Below, piece by piece: positions 19,401-30,997 of a DNA stretch of 53,599 nt. Position 1 is the first letter of the stretch. Each line of letters starts with the position of its first letter. Source of the DNA: Hypholoma sublateritium FD-334 SS-4 (taxonomy: Eukaryota; Basidiomycota; Agaricomycetes; Agaricales; Strophariaceae); NCBI GenBank assembly GCA_000827495.1, contig KN817540.1, forward strand, positions 1-53,599, read 5' to 3'. The notes under the pieces were generated by a model. It saw nothing but the letters and a program-made list of their open reading frames with translations. It searched no databases and had not been told where the DNA came from. A program made the position numbers and the translations under genes.

Positions 19401-21962
19401 CACCTCTCTGGAGGGCGGCGTGATCCGCTACACTGACTCACCCCTCCTGCGCGCAATCAAATACGGCCGGCTCATTATCATCGACGAGGCCGACAAGGCA
19501 CCCGAGCACGTCGTCGCCATCTTCCGCAGCCTCGCCGGGCAGGGTGAAATGTCCCTCACAGATGGCAGGCGCGTACGGCAGTTGGTGGAGCGCAATGGCG
19601 ACATCGCTGTACACCCAAACTTCCGGCTCGTCCTGCTGGCGAATCGCCCTGGGTATCGTACGTCTGCTGTTACCTATGTTCCGCGTTGTGTCGAGGTTCA
19701 TATGGCGTGAGCAGCATTCCTGGGAAACCACTTCTTGCAGGTCTTGGGCGAGAACTTCAGCGCGCACTCGGTGTCGAATCCTGACCAGGAGTCAGAGCGC
19801 AATCTCATTGGCCAGCTCGCGCCTGAGCTGGACAAGGACTTAGTCCTGCGGCTCGTGGGTGCGTTCCACGATCTGCGGAAGGGGTATGAGCACGGTATCC
19901 TGAATTATCCATATTCTCTTAGAGGTAAGATATGTTTTGTATTATCCCTTCTCGTGGAGGCTGATTGAATATCCAGAGTTGATCAACCTTGTGCGGCATA
20001 TGAAGGCATATCCATCAGACTCCCTGGGTGACGCGCTGAGGAATATCTTCGACTTTGACATATACAAGCCAGAGACTATCGACAAGCTCTCGGAAATCCT
20101 GATCCACCATGGGTATGTCCTCCGAGATGATCTTTCTGTGCATACTTCCTGATCTTATCATAGGCTAGAAGTACCCTCACTCGGCTTGGAAGCAGCGAGA
20201 GGGGTCGCGAAGACGAAAGTGCAGGATGTCCATTTTGAACCCAAGGACACCGACCTTAGTGAACCCAAGGAAGGAGAACACGACGACAAGGACCATCACG
20301 GCGGTAATAAGTGGGCGGGTGGAGTTGGTGCCATTTTTGTGTGATGTCAAGGAGATTCTGATCTTCTATCATGCAGACTGGCGGAAGAGACACCGCAGGT
20401 TTGGGCGGTAGAGGTGGTTACAAGCGTTTGTACAAAGGGGGCGAGATCAAGCAGGTATAGCTTTATTACTTTAAACTTTATTTAAAGACATTGTCACACC
20501 TCGTATAGGTGTCAGACGAGCTGAAGCAGAACGTGCCCGACCATGTCAAAGAAAAGGCGCGCGAAATGGCCAGACAAGAACTGCAGCGGAGGCTGGAGGA
20601 ACTTGACATGTCACACTCCGAAGCGAAGGGCTACGGCCAACTGCTTTCTGCAACGCAAGCACACATGGCATCTCTGCTCGACCTTCTCGAACGTAATTAT
20701 CCATTCCACACAAGCGGGTTCCTTCGGCTGCTGAACAATTTTGTTAGATCTCGCGGCCAAGGAGGAAGAGCGAGTTTGGGTAAAACGGCGGATCGACGGA
20801 GAGCTCGACGACAGCCGCTTGACCGAAGGTTTGACAGGCGAGTCGACCGTTTATAAGCGGCGTGGCATGGAGAAGCCGGAGATTGGTCGTCCACAAATCA
20901 AGTGCGTCTCACGAGCGGTCTTTCGGCGGCTGCTGCTAATACCATTATTTGGCAGGCCGAAACGAATCAAATTTATCTTTGATCTGAGTGCTTCAATGTG
21001 AGCATGCTTGCTGCACTTCTTGACTTTGGACTGATTCTCAGGATAGGTATCGGTTCCAATATGATGGGCGCTTGCAGCGTAGCATGGAAACAGGTAAAAC
21101 AAATATAATTTAAATGCCTTGTTTTGCTCACTTGGTTTGCTTTAGCCGTCATGCTAATGGAGACATTCGATGGCCTTTCTCGTAAAGAGAAATATGTTTG
21201 GGATGTGAGCTTTTTTTGATGAGTACCGTGCAAATTTTGAGACTCATATGGCCATGACAGTTATGCGGGCATGTAGGTTGGCCTGCTCTATTCCACGGGA
21301 ATACGACTGACAAGTCTGTTAGTCTGGAGATGGCCCTGACATCACTTTGACCGAAGCGAACAAGCCTCCCACAGAACTCAAGGAGCGATGGAAGGTGACG
21401 GAGAAGATGTATATGGTTCCTCAATATGCCTTTGCCGGCGACTATACTGGTGAGACTGATTAACACAAACGATAATCTATCTCATGATCTGCTGCAGTTG
21501 AATCTATCATGAAGGGCGTTGATGAAGTGGCGAAGTACGACGCAGGTAATCATTTTGTGGCATATTCTTCCTCACAATCTAGTCTGACCTGTACTTGTTT
21601 AGATGATTGGTTCGTTATTGCTATCACGGTGAATAGTATCTACTATCCTGATATTTTATAGTTTCTAACATGTGCCTCAGGACGCGAATTTCGGCCGGTA
21701 TCAAATATCATCGGAAGACTTGACAAGAGCAATGAAGCACAATCCCAAAGTCAACACTGCACTGATTTGCATTGGCGAAGGTGCAGAGGCGTCTTGGTGA
21801 GTACTCAACACAACATCCGAGTCCCAGTAAACCTGCGAAATTTATTCATCTTAAATAAATAGGGTAACGAAGAGTCTTCCTGGGCGCGCTTTCCGGGTTG
21901 CAAATACGGGAGATATTCCAAATGTTCTCCGCAGTATTCTATCCACAATGGTGGATCGTTGA
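16435..21962 (+). CDS. VWA8: VWA8-type AAA+ ATPase with C-terminal von Willebrand A domain, 26 exons, 1390 aa
   Basis: A dynein-like AAA+ ATPase; the animal homolog VWA8 is mitochondrial. My 26 exons sum to exactly 1391 codons including stop. The first AAA module (from about residue 55) has the degenerate P-loop VSQPGPYARR, then GLEKAER-like EGIEKAERGIMPV and LNNLLENREM. The second module has an intact Walker A, GNQGVGKNK (about 767-775), and Walker B LIIIDEADKAP. A Gly/basic linker follows (KWAGGTGGRDTAGLGG), then a charged coil, then the vWA domain (about 1205-1390) with MIDAS motif DLSASMYRF, GHSGDG and AITDANFGRY. Exon 10 (19270-19279) is 10 bases and exon 21 (21261-21272, encoding LCGH) is 12 bases. 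The protein is shorter than human VWA8 (about 1,900). The N-terminus MAPQRRLTQLL may be the import signal. Confidence 0.9.
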
Positions 21963-22533
21963 GTATGTTTACATGCCTGTATCAAATTATATTTACGGAT
22001 GAAAGTCCAATGAAGTTCATGCTGCGGGTCGGGGAATCCGAAGGCACCAAGCAGGCATGCTCAATATTTACTTGGCCATCAGTAGCATCAGTAGGGCCAT
22101 TTAAAACTTCACCGCGCGAGTCAAACACTAGTAGTAGAAATGCAGGACGTCCGGACGTAGGTAGACAAATGAATATTTTGAGCTTATTTGTGACAATTAG
22201 ATTTGCAATTTTTGTTTTTTGTTCCCCGCCAATTCTCGGGGACGTATCAGTTCAATTATCGAATCGTCGATAGTGTGACTTGTGTCATGAGCTATGCGCG
22301 TGACGCGTTGGCGGAATGAACGCCATTCCAAATTGAAATCCATCATTCCCCTGGCTCCCGCTCCAACCCTGTACCGTTTGCTCTTCGACGCTCTCCCATA
22401 CATACCTGCTAGAATTTCGTGGCCAGTTCCGATACCTGGCGAACCGGAAGCTACTGCGATTTGTACTCAACTGTGATCTCAATCCCCTTCGTCAATTCAG
22501 CTTCCCCATATACCCTGAACGCCTACCACAGTA
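21963..22533. other. Intergenic region, promoter of VPS26
   Basis: About 570 bases between two + strand genes. The frames here (104 codons + and 65-68 codons -) have no support. I see no clear TATA box. Confidence 0.4.
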
Positions 22534-23807
22534 ATGGCTTACTTCTTCGCGTCGCCCATTGATGTAGACATCAAACTCGAGGGGGAGGAGCTCCGGAAGC
22601 AGGTCGAGATCAAGTCAGAGAAGGAAAAGAGCGTCTCATGTCCAGTATACTACGACGGAGACTCAGTGACTGGACAGGTATGTATGACATCTCTTCCGGG
22701 CCAACCTATGCCCCGAATATCTCATCAGCTATCTTTCTATTCTCAAGGTCACTATTAGGGTACGCGACGGAAAGAAGACGACACATGAAGGCATCAAGGT
22801 TGAATTCGTCGGGAGCATTGGTACGTCCAGATGCTTACTGCGGCCAATGAGTAGCTGTAACTGTGAAACCACATAGAACTATTTTACGATCGTGGGCACC
22901 ACCACGAATTTTTATCACTATCTCAGGAGCTCGCAGCTCCCGGAGAGATGCGCCAGGCGCAGACGTACGACTTCAACTTCAAAAATGTGGAGAAGCAATT
23001 CGAGAGCTACCAGGGTATAAACGTTAAACTGCGGTAAGCCTTACTATATCACTTCCATGTATTCAATCTTATGCTTTGGACGATCAGGTATTTTGTGCGA
23101 GTATCAATATCCCGACGAATGGCGGACGTCTCGAAAGAGAAAGATATCTGGGTGCACTCATTCCGAATGCCCCCTGATAGTAACAACTCGATAAAGATGG
23201 AAGTTGGCATTGAGGATTGCCTACACATCGAATTCGAGTACAATAAGTCCAAGTGAGTCCATCCAATGCGGAATAGTTGCGTCATTAAACTCGTGAAGAT
23301 ACCACTTGAAGGATGTTATTGTTGGGAAGATCTACTTCCTATTGGTGCGTATAAAGATTAAGCACATGGAGCTGTCCATTATCCGCCGAGAGACAACGGG
23401 CTCACCGCCGAATCAATATAACGAAAGCGAAACCATTACGAAATTCGAAATCATGGATGGTGCTCCAGTGCGAGGTACATCTTTGTGTTTGTCCTGATGA
23501 AAGGTGAATTAACATTTGTCTTAAGGGGAAACAATTCCTATCAGAGTCTTTCTTGGTGGCTTTGACCTTACACCTACCTTCCGTGATGTCAACAAGAAAT
23601 TCACGACTAGGTATTATCTCAATCTCGTGCTTATTGACGAAGAAAATAGGCGCTATTTCAAACAACAGGTAAGTCCTTGGACACTGGATGTCGTTGATTT
23701 TGAGACGAAATTTCTTTCCAGGAAATCACCATCTTTAGGATACCAGAGGTATGTACACTGTTATCTTCTTCTCGAATTGATATTCTAACCTTATATATTA
23801 GAACTGA
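22534..23807 (+). CDS. VPS26: Vacuolar protein sorting-associated protein 26, retromer subunit, 296 aa
   Basis: An arrestin-fold subunit of the retromer cargo-recognition trimer that returns receptors from endosomes to the Golgi. Exons are 22534-22677, 22748-22820, 22877-23033, 23088-23252, 23299-23474, 23526-23668, 23722-23748 and 23802-23807; the sum is exactly 297 codons. The last exon carries just AAC TGA. Typical stretches are [106 protein letters not shown] and RVFLGGFDLTPTFRDVNKKF, where the LGGFxLTPT loop contacts VPS35. Length and ending match compact fungal forms without the long C-terminal tail. It converges on the next gene. Confidence 0.95.
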
Positions 23808-24033
23808 CATCCTTTTTCCTTGTTGTACCTTTGTATACTTATCTAAGCACGACTTCTATATGATTTTTTACTCTTCAACATTTCTGCGACTTTCACTGAG
23901 CAACATCTGGCTCAGATGACATTTGTAACTACCTATGGTATATGGAAATCAGAAGGAAATAGAACAAACACACAAATTCAATGCCAGGTAAAGATGATAT
24001 TACAAAAACAATGATGGCGTATAATAGGTGGTG

Positions 24034-27000
24034 TTAGAAACGCCGGGCGGCCTGCCTGGGTAGTATGCGCAGACTATCCTCCAAGTTCAGGACATCAGAA
24101 TCATCTAGCACATTTCCGCTGACGGGAGACTCGATGAACTCATATTCGATTTCGGGCAGCTTTCCATTTCGCGGGGGGACGACGATGGGTTGCAGATGGA
24201 GACTGCCGCGCACGGTATGCGTGTGCATACTGTGCATCGGCGTCGGCGTGGTGCGGCTCGGCGCCTTGCCAACGGTGGTGATCCGCGTGAGCTGCGGGCG
24301 CGCAGGTCCAGGGGCCGAAGCGTCGGCGACTGCGCCTCCAGGTGCGCGGGCTTCTTTCGCGCCATCGGGCTGCCGCGGCCAACGGATGGACAACGCATCA
24401 ATACTCGGGCCACGATCATGCAGGTTCTGCAGATTCGAATTGTGCGAGCGCGGCGCATCGCCCAGATTTACTTCAAAGGGTGAATCGACAAGCGTTGGGG
24501 TGACAATCGTGGTCGGGGTTGTGGGTATCTCTGGGTCGGCCTCGACCACGGCGAGGTTCGCACTGGTGTCGACCCACTGCGTGATGCGCGACAGCTTCTC
24601 CTGCGCACTGGACATCTTACGCGTCGGCGTCGGAATCGTAGACATACGCCGCGGCGCCGGTGCTTGGGGTACGGGCGACAGGTTGGGGCGGAATTGCCAG
24701 GACTTGCCAGTGTCGAGCGCAGTCGTGAAGTCGACGAAAGGTTCAACGTGGCTTTCAATTGCACTGTCTTGCAGCCTCACGATCTGGGAGAAGGGCGTGC
24801 TGGGCGTCTCGATATCGTTGGGGATGGGTTGTGTAGCAGCCCTGCTCGAATAGCGCTTCGGCAACGCCGACATGTTGAGTCGGAGCGACTGGCGGAGAGG
24901 CATACCTACGGGGACATGTGTCGGCGTCCTCGTCGGCCGCAGGCCGTCGCCGTCGTCAGTGAACGGGTCTATCGGCTTCTGCATAGATATGCTCCTGCTC
25001 CGGACCGTCGAGATCCTGCTGTAGCCGCCGGGCGTCACTGGAACCTTGCCCGCCCGTGCTGGCGAGACATCGCCACTTTGCATGCCACCGTAGATGTTCT
25101 CGTCGGCGCCCGTGGTGCTCAGGTCGTGGGTGTAGCTGAGCTGTGACGGGGAGCCGATGACTTGTGGCACGGGAATGCCGGAGAGGTACTGTGCGCTCGC
25201 CCGGCTGTCCTCCTCCCACACCGACTTCTCAACGACAGGGGGCGTCGAGGGCTGGACCGTTATGCTTTCGGGTAGCTCGCGCAGGGAGCGGTTGGCGTTC
25301 TGCGTAGGCCGGAGCTGCGAGATGCCTGGCGGGCCGGGGAATTGGCCCGTCAGCTCGCGGACCGCCTTGATGGTGTCGGCGACGCTAACGACTTTGGAGG
25401 CGGTGCGGCCAGGCCTCGCAGGCTTCGCAGAAGGTGCCTGATAGACGGGTTCGGGGAACGTAACCGTGTCTACGAGGCTGGCGTTATCGCGGGGGGCGAT
25501 ACCGCTGGGCGCTTGGTATATCTGCGCCACTGCCACGCGCTGGCCGAGCTTCCGCGCATCGACAATCTCGTATAGGCCCGGCGACGGCGCCGAGTTCATC
25601 GAATCTCGATAACTGATGGAGCTGGCGGCGTCCTTAGCCCACGGCGCCGCAGGCACCTGCAGCTCCGAGCCGTTCTCCGAGTACGGATAGTCCGACGCAT
25701 ATGGGAGCTGGACGACGGTCTGCCCTTGGTAGCGGTCCAGCAGGTCACTCTGCGGGCGTTTGTCGATCTTCTCCGTGATACGTGTGAGGGAATCGAGGCT
25801 CGAGAAGCGCATGTGCAGCCGCGGGGTGCCATCCTTATACTGCACCGTGACGCGCTGCTTGCTGCGCGCCTGCTTGACGGTGGCGAACGTCTGCATCCCG
25901 GGTAGGCCGGTCTGCAGTATCCTCGACTGGCGCTGTGACCACGTCGAGTAGTGGCGGCTGGCCGAGGGGTCGGATTTTTCCCTGGAGGTCGCCTCGGATC
26001 CGGCGTTGGTGCTGTGCGCTGCGTGAAACGCGGTGGCCGTCGGTGAGAGCTGGCGGAAGGAGCTAAAGCGCGGATTGGATATCATGTTACGGAGGCCGGC
26101 CTTCGCGTTTCGACTATTCACTTTGCCCAGGTTCAGCTCTCTTTGCACGACGTGGAAGTCTTCCGTAGTGTCGACACTTATCGAGACGGATGTGAACAGG
26201 TCGGACGGGAAGTCGATGATTGAACGTACCCTTTGACGATGCCGATACACAAAAACCCACGCGCTGCCATCCGCATTATCCTCCGCGTGAGATCGGCGCC
26301 GAAAGCGCCCCCCGCAAACCCAACTACCGACTCCAATGCTCCGAGCTTGAGAGCAATACATATCCAGCCCATTCCGTTGGTAAAATGGGCTTTGTCAGAA
26401 CCTTCTTTTTCGATCCGCCGCTGATTGATAATTGCCCGTGCGAGACGAAAAAAAGAGATACAGAAAACTGCAGCCTGATATACAATGAGTAGCGCGAGCG
26501 TCGTGCTGGTGAAGAATGTCCAAAGTAATTCTTCATGGGAATTCGTGAAGCCGCCAGCGATGCGCGAACTTGTGTTCTCTTGAGACGGAAGAATTGTGCC
26601 TGTGCCCAAATCCCTAAGCGCATGCTCAGAGAAGAGTCGGGAGACGCCTTACCTATTTTTACACCAACGAAGGACGCAACTTCGTTGAAAACAACGATAG
26701 TGGGCAGAAATAGTATGAGGGAGAGTTTGGCAATATTCCTAATGCTCCTGGGTAGTGCGTCGCCCAGATCATTGTTTGTAAAGAGAAAGAGAAAAAAAGT
26801 ATAAAAAAATATGGGTAAGAAGGAGGCAACACCTATGGCACACGACAAGCGGAGACAACGAATGTCATGATGTGAAGAGCGGGTTAACAAAAACTAACTC
26901 ACCTATGCCTATGTCGAAGCCCTGAAATAGAGCGACATTATTCTGCACGCCCGGGACGATGGTGCGAATGAGTTCCAACAGAGAGAGAATAAGGTATATC

Positions 27001-27233
27001 CATCCCTCTGCTGTGAGCAATAGGTGTTTCCTGGACGATATAATATTAGTACTTAAACAGTGAGGTAACGGGAATGAATAGACCACATACCTTCCGCCGT
27101 TTAAGTTTGCAAAAATCAAAGAAGATGAAAATATGACCTCCAGTGCCGTTGGAATTATCAATAGGATGCTTTGCAATGAGGTTATAGGGGTGCAGCGGAG
27201 GATAGAAGCGGAGGAAAAGCAAACGGATCCCAT
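24034..27233 (-). CDS. Polytopic membrane protein with long disordered tail, 987 aa
   Basis: Exons on the - strand are 27233-27091, 27030-26903, 26832-26653, 26599-26230 and 26176-24034, exactly 988 codons with stop. The first 270 residues hold about six hydrophobic helices (for example ILLIIPTALEVIFSSSLIFA, WIYLILSLLELI, SFLPIFFYTFFLFLF, LSLILFLPTIVVF, LALLIVYQAAVFCISFF, GFAGGAF). Helix 5 is followed by a basic loop (RLARAIINQRR). The remaining 700 residues are Ser/Pro/Thr/Arg rich, largely disordered, with small ordered islands such as VDTTEDFHVVQREL right after the last helix. The layout recalls a receptor-like or scaffold membrane protein with a cytoplasmic regulatory tail, but I assign no function. 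The tail exon alone spans 2.1 kb; GC-rich codon use is higher there than in the membrane part. Confidence 0.8.
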
Positions 27234-28224
27234 TTACTCAGCGCCGTGCGCTCTCTCCGCGTACGCAACGAGTAGGGAATCAAGAGATGTGTCGGTGTGT
27301 ATGTCAATGGAAGTGGGGTTTCGGCCAACAGGGCATCCTCAGAATATCGCGCAACTGTTCGCCGTTTCTTCGAGATAAATCCTTGATAGAAATGTACAAC
27401 CCAAAAGGAAAGACAGGTCCTGCTGATGAATCGAAGGGCAAGTGGAGACAAAAGAGTGGAACGCAGGCTGGCTGCTGGAAAGGATCGCCCGCGTCTGTTC
27501 CCGCGAAAGAAAAATGAGAAAAAGGCGAGGAAGAGGAGAAGATGAAGGAGTCTAGCGCCGCTCGGAGCGAGCGGTCGTTAGAGTCTGGACAGTTTCCTGT
27601 TCGAATGATTATGATGCACGGGAGGATGTATCATCTTGGGATTGGTTGCTACACGACATCAACTGTCCACATGTCACAGACAAAAATTCCCTGGGCAAAG
27701 GCAACGTAAGTAATATAGATGATTTGAATAGCAAGATCTTTTCCATCTTCAGTACATTTCTATAGATTAAAAATATAGAGTGAACGCCTGCGCATAGGAA
27801 TGATATTATCACCTCCTGCTTGATTTTTGCCTGGTATCCACCCGGTTATCAATGGGCTGGATACTGTTGGACGATTGACACAATTTCTCAGAATCAGATG
27901 AACATTGTGAGCGTCTATAATTAGCCCAAATTCACAGGTTGATTGGAAAACGGGTGCTGTTGTGGTGTGGCGCACGCCGCAGTAGTCGCAGTCCAGGAGT
28001 CAAAGAAGGTCAAAGATGAGATGGGCGGGCAGCCGCGGCCTCAGACGCGCCGGAAGACCTCTCTGATCGTTACGTAAGCTAATAACCAGTGGTCTCAATC
28101 TCTTTTTCATGCTCAGCACCTCGACGTCGACTCGGACAACGGCAAGGCCAGCACCAGGGCAACTACATCATTACGAAAACTCTCGACGAACGACTCCTAG
28201 GTCTCTAACACAACCGCCGGAATT
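27234..28224. other. Divergent promoter region between the membrane protein and SOF1
   Basis: Nearly 1 kb between divergent starts. A short coding-like piece at about 27970-28075 (QESKKVKDEMGGQPRPQTRR) could splice at GTAAGC to 28118-28200, but it has no start and I do not call it a gene. No other feature is seen. Confidence 0.35.
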
Positions 28225-30062
28225 ATGGTGGTAAGTTATAACATTTTTATGAATACATTCAGGACGTCATGAAAAGCCATAGAAAATCTCAGTTCTCCAG
28301 CATAACCCAGCTGAGCATCTGGCTATGCGTCCGGGAGACCCAACGCCCACGTCACGTAACCTGAACCCTCTCATGCACCCATTTGCGCGTGCACGAGAAC
28401 GAACGCGCGCCCTGAATGCAGCAAAAATGGACCGAATGTTTGCCAAACCATTCATAGCCAGTTTGGAGGGCCACATTGACGCTGTAGAGGTGCTATGTCG
28501 TCGCCCTGGATCATTGACAGGAATCGCTAGCGGTAGCTGGGATGGAGGTACGTGCGTTACATCTTTGCATCTGATACCACATGAGGACTAACTGATGGCG
28601 TAGGTATCCTCATGCACAACCTATCGAGCCGGAAAGAAATCCTGAAAATTCCACAGGCCCATAAGGGAAAGGTATCTGGATTATGTTTTTCGCCAGACGG
28701 AGGTGAAAGGCTGCTGAGTTGTGGAGTGGACCGTAATGTCAAACTTTGGGCGGTAGACGGAGAAGGAATCACTGTAAGCCATCCTCTTTGACGACCAGTA
28801 TCACTGGAGACAGTACATGTCTATTTTTATACTGAATACCAATCGCTTCGCCAGCCATTGAACGTGTTTCCCGGAAAAGCGGCGTTCAAGTAGGCATTTA
28901 TCTCTTTTCTAAATGATATGGGCTTATTCACCCTTCCTTCCAGTTCAATTGATCATCACCGCACTGACTCCCTCTTTGCAACCGCATCAAATACTGTGCA
29001 AATATGGGATGAGACGAAGTAAGTGGTATTCACTGCGGACTCGAAAACAACTCAATATATGTTTCTCAGGAGCGCACCTATAACAAATTTAACTTTTCCT
29101 ACTTCAACGGAGACAATAACATCCGTCAGATTCAACATGAGCGAATCGTCCGTGTTGGCCAGCATAGGCTCGGACAGGACATTTACCCTCTATGACATCC
29201 GGACGGGGAAGGCCGAACGGAGAGTAGTGATGCAGGTAAAACCTCATCTTTGAATTGCACTGACATTGCGACTTTGTCTTATGGGTCCTATTCAATTTCA
29301 TTAGATGCAAAGCAACGCCCTCTCTTGGTCCCCGACTTTCCCAACAACGGTTCTTCTTGCCTCAGAAGATCACAATCTATACACATTTGATATTCGACAC
29401 CTTGATACTCCAACACAGATTTATAAGGCCCATGTTGCAGCCGTCATGTCCTGTGATTGGAGTCCCACGGGCCAGGAGTTTGTCAGCGGTGGTTGGGACC
29501 GCACTGTCAGAATATGGCAGGAAGGTGTTGGGCGGCATCCCGAGGTGTATCACACCAAACGCATGCAGAGGTGCGACTGCCCCCGATCATACGCAGAATG
29601 CTCTGATTAACAATATGGCTATTCGCAGGGTGACATCGTCGATATTCTCCGGGGACGCGCGATTCGTCATGTCGGGCTCCGACGACGGAAACGTGCGGAT
29701 ATGGAAAGCCAAGGCATCCGAGAAGCTGGGTGTCATCACCGCTCGCGAGCGTGCCGCGATGGAGTACAGGCAGAGCCTCAAGGACAGGTGGAGGATCGAT
29801 GGCGAGGTCGACCGGGTAGCCCGGTCAGTGTGCTTTCCATCTATCAGTTGGCGAACGCGATCAACTGACCACCGGACATCTGTTGTATTTGATATATAGC
29901 ACACGCCATCTACCCAAGTCCGTGCATCAGACAGCCAAACTCAAGACCACGATGCTGGAGGCACAACGCGTCAAGGACGAGCGAAGGCGGAAGCACTCTC
30001 GCGCTGGGGAGAGCAAGCCCAAGGCCGAGCGGAAAAAGCTTGTTATTACAGAACAGACGTAA
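28225..30062 (+). CDS. SOF1: SOF1/DCAF13-type WD40 protein, U3 processome component, about 443 aa
   Basis: A nucleolar WD40 protein of the small-subunit processome, needed for 18S rRNA maturation. The first coding exon is only ATGGTG (28225-28230), joined to AAA ATC at 28283, giving MVKISVLQHNPAEHLAMRPG. Further exons are approximately 28283-28547, 28604-28773, 28855-28889, 28944-29018, 29070-29235, 29305-29570, 29639-29823 and 29900-30062. Family hallmarks are RPGDPTPTSRNLNPLMHPFA, HPFARARERTRALNAAK, MDRMFAKPF, several WD repeats ending GSWDGG, GVDRNVKLW, VQIWDE, GWDRTVRIW and GSDDGNVRIWKAKASEKLGV, and the C-terminal Sof1 domain YRQSLKDRWRIDGEVDRVAR with TRHLPKSVHQ and a Lys/Arg tail. The length fits the family. 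Nothing looks damaged. Confidence 0.93.
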
Positions 30063-30997
30063 TCTGTCGTTTTCGAAATTCGATGTGCCTTCGTCAGATT
30101 TTTGAATCTGATCTTTTTGGGATCCATGTATGTATCTATTCTTTTCTTCCATTACCGTGACGTTCCCTAACTTACCTGTTTGCAAGGTCTATGACTCATG
30201 AGTCGGCGGATGATAGCTTGGGGAAATTAACAAGAACTTAGTGGCCATGCTGTCATTGAAATGTTTTGTGGAATCCTATAAGGCCGCGACCTAAGACGAC
30301 GAAGTCGCCAGCCGTATAGACTGGGGCCTGATTAATGATTAATGATTGCCATGAAGCTTTCCAAACTTCAGAATCATATGCATGCTAGAAAATAGCTGAA
30401 CGGTAGCAGCACTTAGAAGCGCCAGGCAACTGCTTTGTGATCCTTGCGGTAAGTTTGGTTCAGGCGGGGGAATGCGAACCAAACTCAGTACATATTTGTT
30501 GAGCTTGAGTTGCATGAATTAAAAACCAAGGAACTCTCTTCCAACTGTTTTCTAAAAGTAATTCCTTGTACTAAGCGGCCCGGACAAACCAGAATTGTCG
30601 TCCAATCACAATGCTTGATGTGCAACTCTAACAAAAACTGCCAGTTCAATCACTTGTCACCGCTATTTAAATCCCATGGAGCACTCGAATCTGCAGCTTG
30701 AAATGCAAAGAAACATGTTTTTCATCTTCTTCTACGGGCATAAATATGGCTATTTTCAACCTCAATCGGACCCGTTTTCAAATCCGATTCGAACGCTTTT
30801 CACACAGCCGCCTGTTTCCAGCTGATTCACGAAACGCCCATCCCAATGGCACCCACACGACAGGCTCAGGGTCGAGAAGCGCATAAAACATAAACTTGAC
30901 TCTCCCAAATTAACACAAGCAAGAAACGTGTCCTGAACAGTAAGTAAATGGCCTCGTTGTTCTGTAGTTCGACAAAATGACGATGTTCTTCTAGGCG
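30063..30997. other. Intergenic region with probable promoter and 5' UTR intron of the large membrane gene
   Basis: TATTTAAAT at about 30663 could be a TATA element. A good intron-like segment, GTAAGTAAATGG at about 30939 to TTCTTCTAG at about 30993, ends directly before GCG ATG of the 1122-codon gene, suggesting a 5' UTR intron. Frames of 60-63 codons at 30510-30886 have no support. Confidence 0.4.

Noticed and set aside
24065..24853. 262-codon + frame antisense to the tail of the 987-residue protein
   Set aside because: GC-rich shadow of a well-supported - strand gene.
27960..28205. Coding-like piece before SOF1
   Set aside because: No start codon and only one possible intron; probably promoter DNA or an old remnant.
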